DNA of 64,000 nucleotides from contig JAKQEZ010000537.1 of NCBI GenBank assembly GCA_029558435.1, positions 18,568-82,567 of the forward strand. The letters are read 5' to 3'. The DNA is from Bacteroidota bacterium (lineage in GTDB: Bacteria > Bacteroidota > Bacteroidia > Flavobacteriales > Crocinitomicaceae). This document shows positions 54,815 to 63,940 of this stretch, one piece after another; position 1 is the stretch's first letter; each line of letters starts with the position of its first letter. Position numbers and translations under genes: made by a program. The notes under the pieces are model-generated. The model made no database searches. It was not told the DNA's origin and saw only the letters and a program-made list of their open reading frames with translations.

Positions 54815-55378
54815 TTAATATTCGTCGTAATTTTCAAACGATGAATAATCGTCGTCGCTATAATCATCATCAAAATCATTGAAGCCAAATTCATCTTCAT
54901 CCTCGTCTTCACCAAATTCTTCAAATTCACCAGCAAAAAGTCCGTCGTTGTCTTCTCCTTGACGAGAATCTTCGCGTGGTGCCGTTCCAACAGCCAAAGC
55001 CATTACTGGTTGAGCAGGAGTTTCTTTTTCATAGCCTACCAATTCTAATAAGAAAATCCACATGCGAATAAAATCGTACACTAAGATAATTTTTTGATCA
55101 GGCGCCTCAATAAAATCACGAACCAAGGTGTTTTTCATCATCGGTGTAGATGATTTTTCATCGCCAAAATTCATATCTTCCAATGTAACTTCTTGGCCTT
55201 TGTCCCACTCATCGTTTGACATATAAAAAGAAGCCATTTGGTCGCCTTTAAAGCCAAACGATTGCATACAGATTTTATACAAATCTTCAAATGTTGCTGA
55301 ATCAGGGATGATTACATCTCTAAAAACTTCTTCCTTTTCTTTGGAATCTAATAAAACTCTAAATTTTAAACCGGCCAT
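54815..55378 (-). CDS. pRiA4b ORF-3-like protein with very acidic tail
   Basis: A 187-residue protein. The first about 110 residues (FEDLYKICMQSFGFKGDQMASFYMSNDEWDKG ... DFIRMWIFLLELVGYE) match the fold annotated as plasmid pRiA4b ORF-3 or IS1096 passenger TnpR-like; despite the name these are ordinary chromosomal genes in Bacteroidetes with unknown function. The final 50 residues are almost entirely Asp, Glu, Phe and Tyr (EEFGEDEDEDEFGFNDFDDD). It opens a three-gene operon with the methyltransferase and TraB/GumN genes. Confidence 0.8.
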   Translation of the reverse strand: MAGLKFRVLLDSKEKEEVFRDVIIPDSATFEDLYKICMQSFGFKGDQMASFYMSNDEWDKGQEVTLEDMNFGDEKSSTPMMKNTLVRDFIEAPDQKIILVYDFIRMWIFLLELVGYEKETPAQPVMALAVGTAPREDSRQGEDNDGLFAGEFEEFGEDEDEDEFGFNDFDDDYSDDDYSSFENYDEY

Positions 55379-55444
55379 AATTTTATGATTATTGCGATAA
55401 AAATAAATAAAACTTTGAAAAAGGATGAAATCAAACCTCTAAAA

Positions 55445-56758
55445 TTAGAGTTGCACTACCTTTTCATCAACTTTTTCATGTGCTGGTGCAAAATCTTTTC
55501 TACGAATGATTAATCGCAAAGACGAGTTGTAGGTGAAATAATTCCACACCCAGTTAATGAAGATAATCCATTTATTTTTAATACCAAAAATAGAGCGCAA
55601 GTGCACAAACATCCACGTTGCCCAGGCTAAAAATCCGCCAAAACGTTTTTTAGGCAATTCTACTACTGCTTTGTTGCGCCCAACGGTTGCCATGGAACCT
55701 AAATTATTGTACTTAAAGGCATTCAATGGTTGTTTGTTGCTCATTGCAATTAGGTTTTTAGCCAAATTTCGTCCTTGTTGAATAGCGGGTTGTGCCATTT
55801 GCGGATGTCCTTTTGGTAAATTATCGGATGCCATGCACGCAATATCGCCAATTGCAAAAATAGTGGAGTAACCTACAACTTGGTTAAATTCATTGACTTT
55901 AAGTCGATTGCCTGGCAAAACTTCTGCATTGCACAAACCGTCAATCATGTTGCCTTTAATTCCAGCCGACCAAATCAATGATTTCGTAGCGATGGATTCA
56001 CCTCCTTTAAAAGTAACGGTATTTCCATCAAAATCATCTACAAATGTTGAAAGCATGATTTCTACACCCAAATCTTTCAAATATTGGTGGGCACGTTCAC
56101 TCGATTCTACATGCATTGCATTAAGCACGCGTGTTCCACCCTCTACCAAAACAATTTTCATTTTAGAAAAATCCAATTCTGGATAATCTTTTGGAAGAAT
56201 GTTGCTTTTCATTTCGGCTAATGCTCCCGCCAATTCGGTTCCAGTTGGTCCGCCACCAGCCACAACAAACGTTAAATAACCTTCTTGTTCGTTTTCAGGA
56301 GCACTTAGAGCTTGCTCAAAACGTTCTAAAATCACGTTGCGCAAGTGCAATGATTCATTCAAACTTTTCATTGGCAAGGCATATTTTTCAATGTTTTTGT
56401 TGCCAAAGAAGTTGTTGCCAGCACCGGTTGCCAAAACTAAGTAGTCGTATTCCAACTCGCCCAAACCAGTTTGTATTTTATTTTCTTCTGGTAGAATTAA
56501 ATCCACGTTTGAAAGGCGGAAATGGAAGTTTTTAACGCCATGAAATATTTTTCTAAACGGAAAAACAATGGACGACGATTCCAAACCACACGTTGCCACT
56601 TGATAGAGCAATGGTTGAAACTGGTAATAATTGTTTCTGTCGATTAATACGACTTGATAATTTGATTTTGATAATTGTTGAGAAAGTTCTAATCCTCCGA
56701 AACCTCCTCCGATAATAACTACGCGTTTTTTCGCTACTTTTTGAACACTTAACTTCAT
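55445..56758 (-). CDS. ndh: Type II NADH:quinone oxidoreductase
   Basis: A 437-residue membrane-associated flavoprotein that passes electrons from NADH to menaquinone without pumping protons. The FAD motif is IIGGGFGGLELSQQL, the NADH motif is VAGGGPTGTELAGALAEM, and FAIGDIACM is the second FAD block. The C terminus (WATWMFVHLRSIFGIKNKWIIFINWVWNYFTY) is hydrophobic and would anchor it to the membrane. It complements menD, which makes the quinone. Confidence 0.92.
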   Translation of the reverse strand: MKLSVQKVAKKRVVIIGGGFGGLELSQQLSKSNYQVVLIDRNNYYQFQPLLYQVATCGLESSSIVFPFRKIFHGVKNFHFRLSNVDLILPEENKIQTGLGELEYDYLVLATGAGNNFFGNKNIEKYALPMKSLNESLHLRNVILERFEQALSAPENEQEGYLTFVVAGGGPTGTELAGALAEMKSNILPKDYPELDFSKMKIVLVEGGTRVLNAMHVESSERAHQYLKDLGVEIMLSTFVDDFDGNTVTFKGGESIATKSLIWSAGIKGNMIDGLCNAEVLPGNRLKVNEFNQVVGYSTIFAIGDIACMASDNLPKGHPQMAQPAIQQGRNLAKNLIAMSNKQPLNAFKYNNLGSMATVGRNKAVVELPKKRFGGFLAWATWMFVHLRSIFGIKNKWIIFINWVWNYFTYNSSLRLIIRRKDFAPAHEKVDEKVVQL

Positions 56759-56793
56759 GCTACAATAGATTATTGTTGCGCATGGTTTGGATG

Positions 56794-56801
56794 CAAAATT
56801 A
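56794..56801 (-). promoter_or_regulatory. -7 promoter box of ndh
   Basis: TAATTTTG on the minus strand, exact match, giving a leader of about 30 bases before the ATG at 56758. Confidence 0.55.
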
Positions 56802-56858
56802 CAAAAAATCGGATGATAAACACAGTTACCATCCGATTAATTTATTATTTAAGTTCAA

Positions 56859-58973
56859 TTATTTTGCAATAATCTTAAACTCCGTACGACGGTTTTCTTG
56901 ATGCGCCGCTTCTTTTTCTTTTTCTGTTTTCAATTTTGCAATTTCAGCATCGGTGTGGATGAGCATATCTTCTCCGTAACCTTCGTATTTTAAACGGCTT
57001 TCAGGAATTCCTGCTTTCACTAAATAGGTAACCACCTCTTTGGCTCTATTGCGCGAAAGTTCTTTGTTCATTTCATCAGATCCACGAGAATCCGTGTGTC
57101 CGCTGATTTGAATTTTAATCGTTGGGTTATCGTTCAACAATTTAATCAAACGGTCCAACTCTGTTTTTGATTCGGGACGCAATGAATATTTAGCTAAATC
57201 GTAGAAAATATTTTTTAAGACAATGACTTGTCCCACTTCAACTTTCTTCATGTACACATCTTTGTTGTATTCTTGATAATCTGCTCCTTTTGGAATGTCA
57301 AAGTTTTCTGAGTGAAACAAGTAACCATCTGCTTTAACGGCAATACCGTAGTTTTTTCCAGCTGGTAATGATACCAAGAAACGTCCGTTAACTGGATCGG
57401 AGTCAAATTCTGCTAATTTTTCACCTTTTACGTTGTCGATGAGTTCAATTTTTGCGAACAACGGTTGTTTGGTTTTATCATCATAAATAGTTCCTTTCAA
57501 AATAGCCAATTCACCTCTTCTGTTGGATACAATTGGTTCTACAGGTTTTTCAACCACTACTTGATTCAAACCGGCCAATAAAATATCCTCTGAATTCAAA
57601 ATTGGTTGTTTTTCATCACCTAAGAACGTGATTTTATACAAGTCTTTTTCACCTTTTCCATCTTCACGAAACGAAGTCATGTAGCCATAACGCCCCGATG
57701 CAGAAAGTACAAAAAACACATCATCATCGGGCGTATTCACTGGCATACCAATGTTGATAGGGTCGCTAAACGTTCCATCGGGTCTCAATTCAGTTGAAAA
57801 GATATCGTATCCACCAATTGAATTGTGGCCTTTGGATGAAAAATAAATGGTTTTACCGTCAGGGTGAACAAACAATCCGTCTTCATCATAAGGTGTATTG
57901 ATGTTATCTGGCAAGCGTACAAGATTGTCCCATTTTTGCTTTTCTGCATTCCAAGTTACGTAGTAAATATCTCTGTCTTTTTCCATTTTATCTTTGCTTC
58001 CAGGCAATGGGCGACTAGAGACAAAATACAATCGTTTTCCATCGTTGCTATACCAAGCCGATGATTCGTGGTAAGGAGAACAAATGATGTCGTCCATTTT
58101 TTTAGGTTTGCTCCACACATCACCTTTGCGTACACTTTCATAAAGGTTTCCATCTCCATTATCGTCAATGTACACCAACATTTTAGATCCATCTGGACTC
58201 AAAGCCACCGTTGCGTCGTGTCCTTTGGTGTTGATAGGTTCACCCACATTTGTTGCTTTTGACCACGATTCACCTACGCTTTTTGAATGAAAAATATCTT
58301 CAAAATATCCACCGTTAATGGCATCCGTTAGTCCGCCAGTACTGGTGTTTCTTCTGGAAGTAAAATACATTTCCGATCCGTCGGCATTCATAATCATACA
58401 ATATTCAGGATATTCGGTATTGATGTTGTTTCCCATGTTATCGATGAACACACGAATTGTTTTTTTCTCTAACTGTTTACCCGATTTACATTCTTGAATT
58501 TTCTTGGTTGCCGATTTAAGCAATTCAGGATCAGAATTGGGAGTTCCAGCGTTCTTTGATGCAAATTCATTGTAATTTTTAATGGCTTCGTCCCACTTTT
58601 GCAACAATTGATAACCTTGCCCGATGTAGTATTTTACATCAGCACTCACCAACGGATTTAAGTTGTATGCTTTTTCAAAATAAGGCAATGCACGCGTTCT
58701 GAAATTGGTGTGAATGTTACAAACGCCCAATTTATAGTTCAACTCGGCATTGTTGGGGTTAAAATTGTATGCTTTTTCATAAAAGGGCATTGCAGCTTTA
58801 TAATCGGCAAATGGTTGTTGAAGGTAAAATTCATCACCTGCCTTTATGTTTTTCAACGCTTCTTTTAATCCGTCTTTATTGTCTTTAAATGCACTTTTAT
58901 CAAATGGAATATCTTGCGCAAACAATGAAGTACTAATGATTGCTGCTATAAATAGTGAAAATATCTGTTTCAT
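56859..58973 (-). CDS. OmpA-family protein with TPR and PD40 repeats (PorE-like)
   Basis: A 704-residue exported protein (signal MKQIFSLFIAAIISTSLFA). In order: two to three TPR helices (ELNYKLGVCNIHTNFRTRAL), a PD40/WD40-like beta-propeller with repeated DG-S--YFTS blocks (GSEMYFTSRRN, GKRLYFVSSRP, GKTIYFSSKGH), a carboxypeptidase-regulatory-like domain (LKGTIYDDKTKQPLFAKIEL) and a C-terminal OmpA peptidoglycan-binding domain (QISGHTDSRGSDEMNKELSRNRA). This order matches the PorE-type proteins that fix the type IX secretion machine to the cell wall, although several paralogues of unknown role have it too. The TPR gene lies 10 bp upstream. Confidence 0.9.
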   Translation of the reverse strand: MKQIFSLFIAAIISTSLFAQDIPFDKSAFKDNKDGLKEALKNIKAGDEFYLQQPFADYKAAMPFYEKAYNFNPNNAELNYKLGVCNIHTNFRTRALPYFEKAYNLNPLVSADVKYYIGQGYQLLQKWDEAIKNYNEFASKNAGTPNSDPELLKSATKKIQECKSGKQLEKKTIRVFIDNMGNNINTEYPEYCMIMNADGSEMYFTSRRNTSTGGLTDAINGGYFEDIFHSKSVGESWSKATNVGEPINTKGHDATVALSPDGSKMLVYIDDNGDGNLYESVRKGDVWSKPKKMDDIICSPYHESSAWYSNDGKRLYFVSSRPLPGSKDKMEKDRDIYYVTWNAEKQKWDNLVRLPDNINTPYDEDGLFVHPDGKTIYFSSKGHNSIGGYDIFSTELRPDGTFSDPINIGMPVNTPDDDVFFVLSASGRYGYMTSFREDGKGEKDLYKITFLGDEKQPILNSEDILLAGLNQVVVEKPVEPIVSNRRGELAILKGTIYDDKTKQPLFAKIELIDNVKGEKLAEFDSDPVNGRFLVSLPAGKNYGIAVKADGYLFHSENFDIPKGADYQEYNKDVYMKKVEVGQVIVLKNIFYDLAKYSLRPESKTELDRLIKLLNDNPTIKIQISGHTDSRGSDEMNKELSRNRAKEVVTYLVKAGIPESRLKYEGYGEDMLIHTDAEIAKLKTEKEKEAAHQENRRTEFKIIAK

Positions 58974-58983
58974 AAATAGTTGA

Positions 58984-60069
58984 TTAAAATTTATAACACT
59001 CGCTGTTTGAATAATAAGAATTGGCTGCTTCTATTCCCAATTCAGCTGCTTTTGACCAATCTTGACAAGATTGTTTAGGGTTGCGCAACATTTCATAGGC
59101 TATTCCACGATTATAGTAGGCACTTCCTAATTCTGCATTGAGCTGAATGGCTTTATCGCACATTTTCACAGCATCGTTCCATTTTTCTTGTTTCAGATAA
59201 ACAGATGCTTTGTTGTTATACGCTGCTGCATAATCATTTTTTAGTGCTATAGTTAAATCAAAATCGGCAATAGCTCCATCAAAATCACCTTTTTCAAAAC
59301 GTGCAAAACCTCTATTGTTGTAGGCAAGATAAAATTGCTTATCCAACGCAATTGCAGCATCAAAAGCCTTGATAGCTAAGTCAAATTGTCCTTTTTTGCG
59401 ATAAGCTGAACCTAAATTGTTATGTGCAATAACCAATGATTTATCCAATAAGGTTGCTTTTTTATAATCGGCAATGGCTTCGTCTATTTTGTTTTGCAAT
59501 TTGTAAACACTACCGCGATCGTTGTATGCAAAGGCATTGGATGGATCAAGTAGTATAATTTCGTTCAAATCAGCTAATGCTTTATCGTATTCTTTTTGCA
59601 TAAAGTAATTCGTAGAACGTTTGTACAACACTTGTGTATTTTTGGGGTTAACGGCAATTGCTTTGTTCAAATATTCTTCTGATTTTTCTTTATTTCCAGT
59701 GGCATCATACATGGAACTCAATTTATACAGCGCATCGGAATTATTGGGATTTAATTCAACTGCTTTTTGAAAATCAGCTAAGGCGTTATCGTTATTTTTG
59801 AGTGCCTCGTAACACAAACCACGGTTGTAAAATGCCATTTCAAACGCTGGATAGGCATTGATAGCTGCCGAATATTTTTCTGCAGCAACCGTGTAATTTT
59901 TTGCTTGAAATGCTAAAATCCCTTCGTTATAGGCTGTTTCAGCAGCCAAAGGCATTTGTGTTTTGAGTTGTTCAACTTCTGTTTGAGAAAGTACTTTGAC
60001 GTCTTCTTGGCTATAGACTCCTGTTGTGCAACATAAAATAGAAGCCACCAAAATCATATGTTTTATCAT
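58984..60069 (-). CDS. Exported TPR-repeat protein
   Basis: A 361-residue protein with signal peptide MIKHMILVASILCCTTGVYS and about eight tetratricopeptide repeats (for example ALADFQKAVELNPNNSDALYKLS and AIADYKKATLLDKSLVIAHNNLG). It is likely a scaffold in the periplasm. The gene is 10 bp upstream of the PD40-OmpA gene, in one operon, suggesting that they act together at the envelope. The ATG at 60069 opens the signal; the in-frame start at 60171 would lie upstream of the -7 box at 60091-60098. Confidence 0.88.
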   Translation of the reverse strand: MIKHMILVASILCCTTGVYSQEDVKVLSQTEVEQLKTQMPLAAETAYNEGILAFQAKNYTVAAEKYSAAINAYPAFEMAFYNRGLCYEALKNNDNALADFQKAVELNPNNSDALYKLSSMYDATGNKEKSEEYLNKAIAVNPKNTQVLYKRSTNYFMQKEYDKALADLNEIILLDPSNAFAYNDRGSVYKLQNKIDEAIADYKKATLLDKSLVIAHNNLGSAYRKKGQFDLAIKAFDAAIALDKQFYLAYNNRGFARFEKGDFDGAIADFDLTIALKNDYAAAYNNKASVYLKQEKWNDAVKMCDKAIQLNAELGSAYYNRGIAYEMLRNPKQSCQDWSKAAELGIEAANSYYSNSECYKF

Positions 60070-60090
60070 AAATAGCGTTTTGTATTCAAT

Positions 60091-60098
60091 CAAAAATA
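60091..60098 (-). promoter_or_regulatory. -7 promoter box of the TPR/OmpA operon
   Basis: TATTTTTG on the minus strand, exact match, 22 bases before the ATG at 60069. Confidence 0.55.
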
Positions 60099-60200
60099 AT
60101 AAAAAAATCAACCCATTGAAAAGTTGGTGGTTATTTTTGAAATTTTCTACAAATTCAATTCTCCATTCCAAAATTTAAACACACCTTTTTTAAATATTAT

Positions 60201-60208
60201 TATCTTCG
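60201..60208 (+). promoter_or_regulatory. -7-like box of the ABC-ACP-ketosynthase operon
   Basis: TATCTTCG, one change from TAnnTTTG, 15 bases before the proposed TTG start at 60223. Confidence 0.4.
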
Positions 60209-60222
60209 CTTTTTTATTTCAC

Positions 60223-60969
60223 TTGCAAGACATTATCCACATACAAGCATTGGCCAAAAAGTACAAAAACAGTAAGGTAAACGCTGTTGATGAAGTGCAA
60301 TTGAACATTGTTGAAGGTGAAAAACTAGGTGTATTTGGTCCAAACGGAGCTGGAAAAACCAGTTTAATGGCTATGTTGTGTGGTATCGTATTACCATCCT
60401 CGGGCAGTATTTACTATCACATTGATGGAAAAAAACTCACCTGCAAAGACGCATTGCCCTTCATTGGATATGTGCCTCAAGATTTTGCATTTTATCCGGA
60501 GTTATCGGCACAACAAAATTTGATTTATTTCGGTAAAATGTATGGAATTCCAACCAATGAATTGAATCAACGCATTGACTTGTTACTAGAAAAATTAGGC
60601 CTTTCAGCATTTCGCTACCAATTGCTTTCTACTTTTTCTGGTGGAATGAAACGCAGAATTAATTTAGCCATTGGAATATTAAACAATCCTAAAGTGTTGT
60701 TTTTAGACGAGCCAACTGTTGGGGTGGATGTGCAAAGCAAATATGCGATTGACCAATTGTTGGAAGAACTGAATAAAAATGGAACAACTATCGTTTTTAC
60801 TTCGCACCATTTGAAAGAATCTGAACAGTTTTGTGATCGGTTGGTTTTGCTCGATAAGGGAAAAATCATTGCCAACGGAACTATGGAAGCATTAAAACAA
60901 CAATACATGGTGACTGATTTAGAACAATTATTGATTCAATTAACAGGAAAAGAATTGCGCGATTCATGA
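60223..60969 (+). CDS. ABC transporter ATP-binding protein
   Basis: A 248-residue ATPase. Walker A is GPNGAGKTS at residues 39-47, the Q loop is in VPQDFAFYPELS, the signature is FSGGMKRRINL and Walker B with catalytic Glu is VLFLDEPTVGVD. It pairs with the ABC-2 permease that follows with a four-base overlap (ATGA). The start is set at TTG 60223 so that the protein opens QDIIHIQALAKKY; an earlier in-frame GTG at 60124 would add 33 residues across the -7 box. Exporters of this kind move drugs, lipids or polyketide products. Confidence 0.9.
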   Translation: MQDIIHIQALAKKYKNSKVNAVDEVQLNIVEGEKLGVFGPNGAGKTSLMAMLCGIVLPSSGSIYYHIDGKKLTCKDALPFIGYVPQDFAFYPELSAQQNLIYFGKMYGIPTNELNQRIDLLLEKLGLSAFRYQLLSTFSGGMKRRINLAIGILNNPKVLFLDEPTVGVDVQSKYAIDQLLEELNKNGTTIVFTSHHLKESEQFCDRLVLLDKGKIIANGTMEALKQQYMVTDLEQLLIQLTGKELRDS

Positions 60970-62249
60970 GAAAATTGAGGGCAACATTAATAAAAGAACT
61001 GCAATTGTTGGTACACGACAAAGTGGGCTTGCTTTTGATGTATGCCATGCCTGTTGTGCTTGTTTTTATCATTACGCTGGTGCAGGATAGCGCCTTTAAA
61101 ATTGTGAACAATAATCAATTGGAAATTATAGTTGCCAATCATGACAAGGGTACATTGGGTGATACACTTGTGAAAATGTTGGAAAAATCGGGAACGTTTA
61201 TCGTTGAAAAAAACAATCGTTTATCCGAAAAAGCGTTGCAACAAAAAGGCATCACCGACGGAAAATTGGCTAGTATTTATATTCCGACCCATTTTTCAGC
61301 ATCTATTGAAAACAATTCGGGCAACGTTACCAAACTTATTTTAGTTGAATTTGGCATGAGTGAAGATTCTGTGAAGGCAGCCGAAAGCACCACCATAACT
61401 AATCTAATTGTTTATTTCGACCCCGTATTGCAAGAAAATTATCAATACACACTAAAAACCAACTTGCAAACGCTACTTTCTGGGATGGAAAATCAAGTAT
61501 TGTTGCGCAAGTTGTTTAAAGAAATGGGCTATGATGCAATTCCAGAGCACATTGCAAGTAAAATGACAGGCGAACAAACGGCTATTGTTGCCAAGCAAGC
61601 ATCTATCAACGGCAAAACAGCTGTGGTTCCAAACGCCACACAACACAACGTTCCGGCTTGGTCAATTTTTGCAATGTTTTTTATGGTTGTTTCTTTGGGG
61701 GGCAATATTGTAAAAGAACGCAACTCAGGAAGTTTTGTGCGTTTGCTAACCATACCACCCAGTTTTTCATTGACCCTAATCAGCAAAATGGTGTTGTATT
61801 TAGGGGTTGCCATTAGTCAGTTAGCACTTTTGTTTGCCATTGGTTATTGGATTTTTCCTTTTTTGGAGTTACCTGCTTTGCAAATGCCAGGTTCTATTTT
61901 TCAGTTATTTGTTGTTGCGCTTTTATCTGGAATGGCCGCTGTGAGTTATGCCGTTTTGATTGGAACATATGCTAAAACGCAAGAACAAGCCAATGGTTTT
62001 GGAGCAATTTCCATAGTTATTTTTGCTGCAATTGGCGGAATTTGGGTACCAACTTTTGTGATGCCAACTTATTTACAGAATATCGCACTTATTTCCCCGT
62101 TACACTGGTGTTTAGAAGGCTTTTATTCCTTATTTCTAAAAAATGGCGACTGGAATTCATTGAGTTTCAGTATAATTTTTCTTTCTTTGTTTACAATAAT
62201 TTGTCAAATACTTAGTTTTGCCAAATTAAAATCACAACAATATTTATAA
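60966..62249 (+). CDS. ABC-2 type transporter permease
   Basis: A 427-residue inner-membrane protein. One N-terminal helix (KVGLLLMYAMPVVLVFIITLV) is followed by a large periplasmic loop of about 200 residues and five C-terminal helices (IFAMFFMVVSLGGNIVKERNSGSFVRLL, VVALLSGMAAVSYAVLIG, ISIVIFAAIGGIWVPTFV). This is the ABC2_membrane_3 layout. With the ATPase upstream it makes an exporter. It precedes the carrier protein by two bases, so the exported molecule is likely built on, or related to, that carrier. Confidence 0.9.
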   Translation: MRKLRATLIKELQLLVHDKVGLLLMYAMPVVLVFIITLVQDSAFKIVNNNQLEIIVANHDKGTLGDTLVKMLEKSGTFIVEKNNRLSEKALQQKGITDGKLASIYIPTHFSASIENNSGNVTKLILVEFGMSEDSVKAAESTTITNLIVYFDPVLQENYQYTLKTNLQTLLSGMENQVLLRKLFKEMGYDAIPEHIASKMTGEQTAIVAKQASINGKTAVVPNATQHNVPAWSIFAMFFMVVSLGGNIVKERNSGSFVRLLTIPPSFSLTLISKMVLYLGVAISQLALLFAIGYWIFPFLELPALQMPGSIFQLFVVALLSGMAAVSYAVLIGTYAKTQEQANGFGAISIVIFAAIGGIWVPTFVMPTYLQNIALISPLHWCLEGFYSLFLKNGDWNSLSFSIIFLSLFTIICQILSFAKLKSQQYL

Positions 62250-62251
62250 TT

Positions 62252-62521
62252 ATGGAAATATCAAGAGACGAATTAACTATTGAATTTAAGCAACATTTAA
62301 TCACTTATTTGAACTTGTTGGACACCAAAGTTGAGGACATTAAAAACGATGAACCATTATTTGGAGGTGATTTGGGTTTAGATTCAATTGATTCTGTGGA
62401 AATGATTGTTTTGTTGGATAGAGAATACGGCATTAAAATTAAAAACCCAACTGAGGGACGCCAAGTTTTAGTGGATGTCAACACCATAGTTGATTATATC
62501 ATTGCCAATCGCACCAAATAA
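62252..62521 (+). CDS. Acyl carrier protein
   Basis: An 89-residue carrier; the phosphopantetheine attachment site is Ser45 in DLGLDSIDSVEMI. The surrounding acidic helix 2 is typical of fatty-acid or polyketide carriers. As it sits between an exporter and a ketosynthase it is unlikely to be the housekeeping AcpP. The gene starts two bases after the permease and ends six bases before the ketosynthase. Confidence 0.92.
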   Translation: MEISRDELTIEFKQHLITYLNLLDTKVEDIKNDEPLFGGDLGLDSIDSVEMIVLLDREYGIKIKNPTEGRQVLVDVNTIVDYIIANRTK

Positions 62522-62527
62522 ACCGCT

Positions 62528-63730
62528 ATGAGAAAGGTATTTATCACCGGAATGGGTTCAATATCTTCTATTGGTTTAAACATAGCCGAGCAATTATCAA
62601 ATTTGCGTGCCTGCAAAACAGGAATTGGAAAAGCACGTCATTTTCAATCCATATATACCGAAACATTGCCTTTTGCTGAAATCAACGCAAGTGATGAACA
62701 GCTTAAACAAATGACGGGATATGCAGAATATGGTGCCACTCGCACCACGTTAATAGCCATCAAAGCATTTCAAGAAGCGGTTGAGAATAGCGGTCTTACG
62801 CAAGAACAGCTAAGCAATCCCAAGACAGCATTTATTTCCTCTTCAACAGTTGGGGGCATGTGCTATACTGATGCTCTTTATGCGGATGCAAATAACAAAG
62901 GTGAACCGTCAGAATTTTTTTCATCTTATGAGGGTTCCAACCACACTTTGCAACTTGTCAAACATTTTCATATAAAAGGTTATACCGACACTATCAATAC
63001 TGCTTGTTCTTCATCGGCCAATGCTATTATGTTGGGTGCACGCCTCATTCAAAGTGGTAGAGCCGACAGGGCAATTGTGGGCGGAGCCGATTGTTTGGCA
63101 AAATTTACGGTCAATGGTTTTAATTCATTGCGCATTCTCAACGAGCAACCTTGCAAGCCATTTGACGAACACCGAGAAGGTTTAACTTTGGGAGAAGGAG
63201 CTGCTTATTTGGTTCTAGAAGCCGAAGATATTTGCAGTAACAAAAATAAATTGGCACTTGTCAGCGGATTTGGAAATGCCAACGATGCTTTTCACCCATC
63301 TGCAACGTCAGACGATGCCCGTGGACCAATTAAAGCAATGAAAGATGCACTTTTGTCTGCCAATTTAGAACCATCAGCTATTGATTACATCAATGCACAT
63401 GGAACAGGCACCGTCAACAATGATGAAACCGAATCGTTTGCGTTTATAGAGTTGTTTGGCAAAAACATTCCACCGTTTAGTTCCACAAAAGCCTATACGG
63501 GTCACACACTTGCTGCTGCTGGAGCCTTGGAAGCAATTTTTTGTGTATTAAGTATTCAGCACGGTGAATTGTATCCCAACTTGCATTTTGAGCAACCTAT
63601 TGCCAGCAGAGGACTGATTCCTGTAACGAATTTCCAGCAAGACAAAGAAATAAATCATGTGTTATCCAATTCGTTTGGTTTTGGTGGTAATGGCACTTCT
63701 TTATTGATTAGCAAAGTTTTAGAACAATAA
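62528..63730 (+). CDS. Beta-ketoacyl-ACP synthase (FabF/KAS II type)
   Basis: A 400-residue condensing enzyme with the full triad: Cys160 (NTACSSSANAI), His291 (NAHGTGTVNNDE) and His326 (YTGHTLAAAG). The C terminus NSFGFGGNGTSLLI is also typical. It would extend an acyl chain carried by the adjacent ACP. The lone presence of one ketosynthase and one ACP with an exporter, without ketoreductase or dehydratase, fits an accessory part of an aryl-polyene or flexirubin-type pathway, but the product is not shown by the sequence. The tRNA-Phe promoter starts 57 bp after the stop. Confidence 0.92.
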   Translation: MRKVFITGMGSISSIGLNIAEQLSNLRACKTGIGKARHFQSIYTETLPFAEINASDEQLKQMTGYAEYGATRTTLIAIKAFQEAVENSGLTQEQLSNPKTAFISSSTVGGMCYTDALYADANNKGEPSEFFSSYEGSNHTLQLVKHFHIKGYTDTINTACSSSANAIMLGARLIQSGRADRAIVGGADCLAKFTVNGFNSLRILNEQPCKPFDEHREGLTLGEGAAYLVLEAEDICSNKNKLALVSGFGNANDAFHPSATSDDARGPIKAMKDALLSANLEPSAIDYINAHGTGTVNNDETESFAFIELFGKNIPPFSSTKAYTGHTLAAAGALEAIFCVLSIQHGELYPNLHFEQPIASRGLIPVTNFQQDKEINHVLSNSFGFGGNGTSLLISKVLEQ

Positions 63731-63787
63731 TTTGCATCTTAAAACAATTAGTTTCAAAAATAAAATTCATTTTTTTCATAAAAACAC

Positions 63788-63817
63788 TTGTTGTTTTAAA
63801 AAATAGCTTTATTTTTG
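63788..63817 (+). promoter_or_regulatory. Promoter of tRNA-Phe
   Basis: TTG (63788-63790), 19-base spacer, TATTTTTG (63810-63817), a full consensus match 16 bases before the tRNA. Confidence 0.85.
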
Positions 63818-63833
63818 CACCTCAAATAAGGCT

Positions 63834-63906
63834 GGTGCCTTAGCTCAGTTGGTAGAGCAAAGGACTGAAAATCCTTGTGTCCCTGGTTCGATTCCTGGAG
63901 GCACCA
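63834..63906 (+). tRNA. tRNA-Phe (anticodon GAA)
   Basis: A 73-base cloverleaf: acceptor stem GGTGCCT with AGGCACC (63899-63905), D loop with AGTTGGTAGA, anticodon stem AAGGA/TCCTT with loop CTGAAAA and anticodon GAA at 63867-63869, and T loop TTCGATT. The discriminator is A63906 and the next bases are CAT, so the terminal CCA is not encoded and must be added by tRNA nucleotidyltransferase. Confidence 0.97.
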
Positions 63907-63912
63907 CATTAG

Positions 63913-63940
63913 AAAGCGAGGTTTTTACCTCGCTTTTTTT
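63913..63940 (+). terminator. Terminator of tRNA-Phe
   Basis: AAAGCGAGGT (63913-63922) and ACCTCGCTTT (63927-63936) form a perfect 10-bp stem with loop TTTT, followed by T to 63940. Confidence 0.92.

Noticed and set aside
54815..55378. Mobile-element gene suggested by the family name IS1096 passenger / pRiA4b ORF-3
   Set aside because: No transposase, inverted repeats or target duplications flank it; the gene is in a chromosomal operon and the name is historical.
60124..60222. Longer ABC ATPase from the GTG at 60124
   Set aside because: The added residues do not belong to the ATPase fold and span the -7-like box at 60201-60208.
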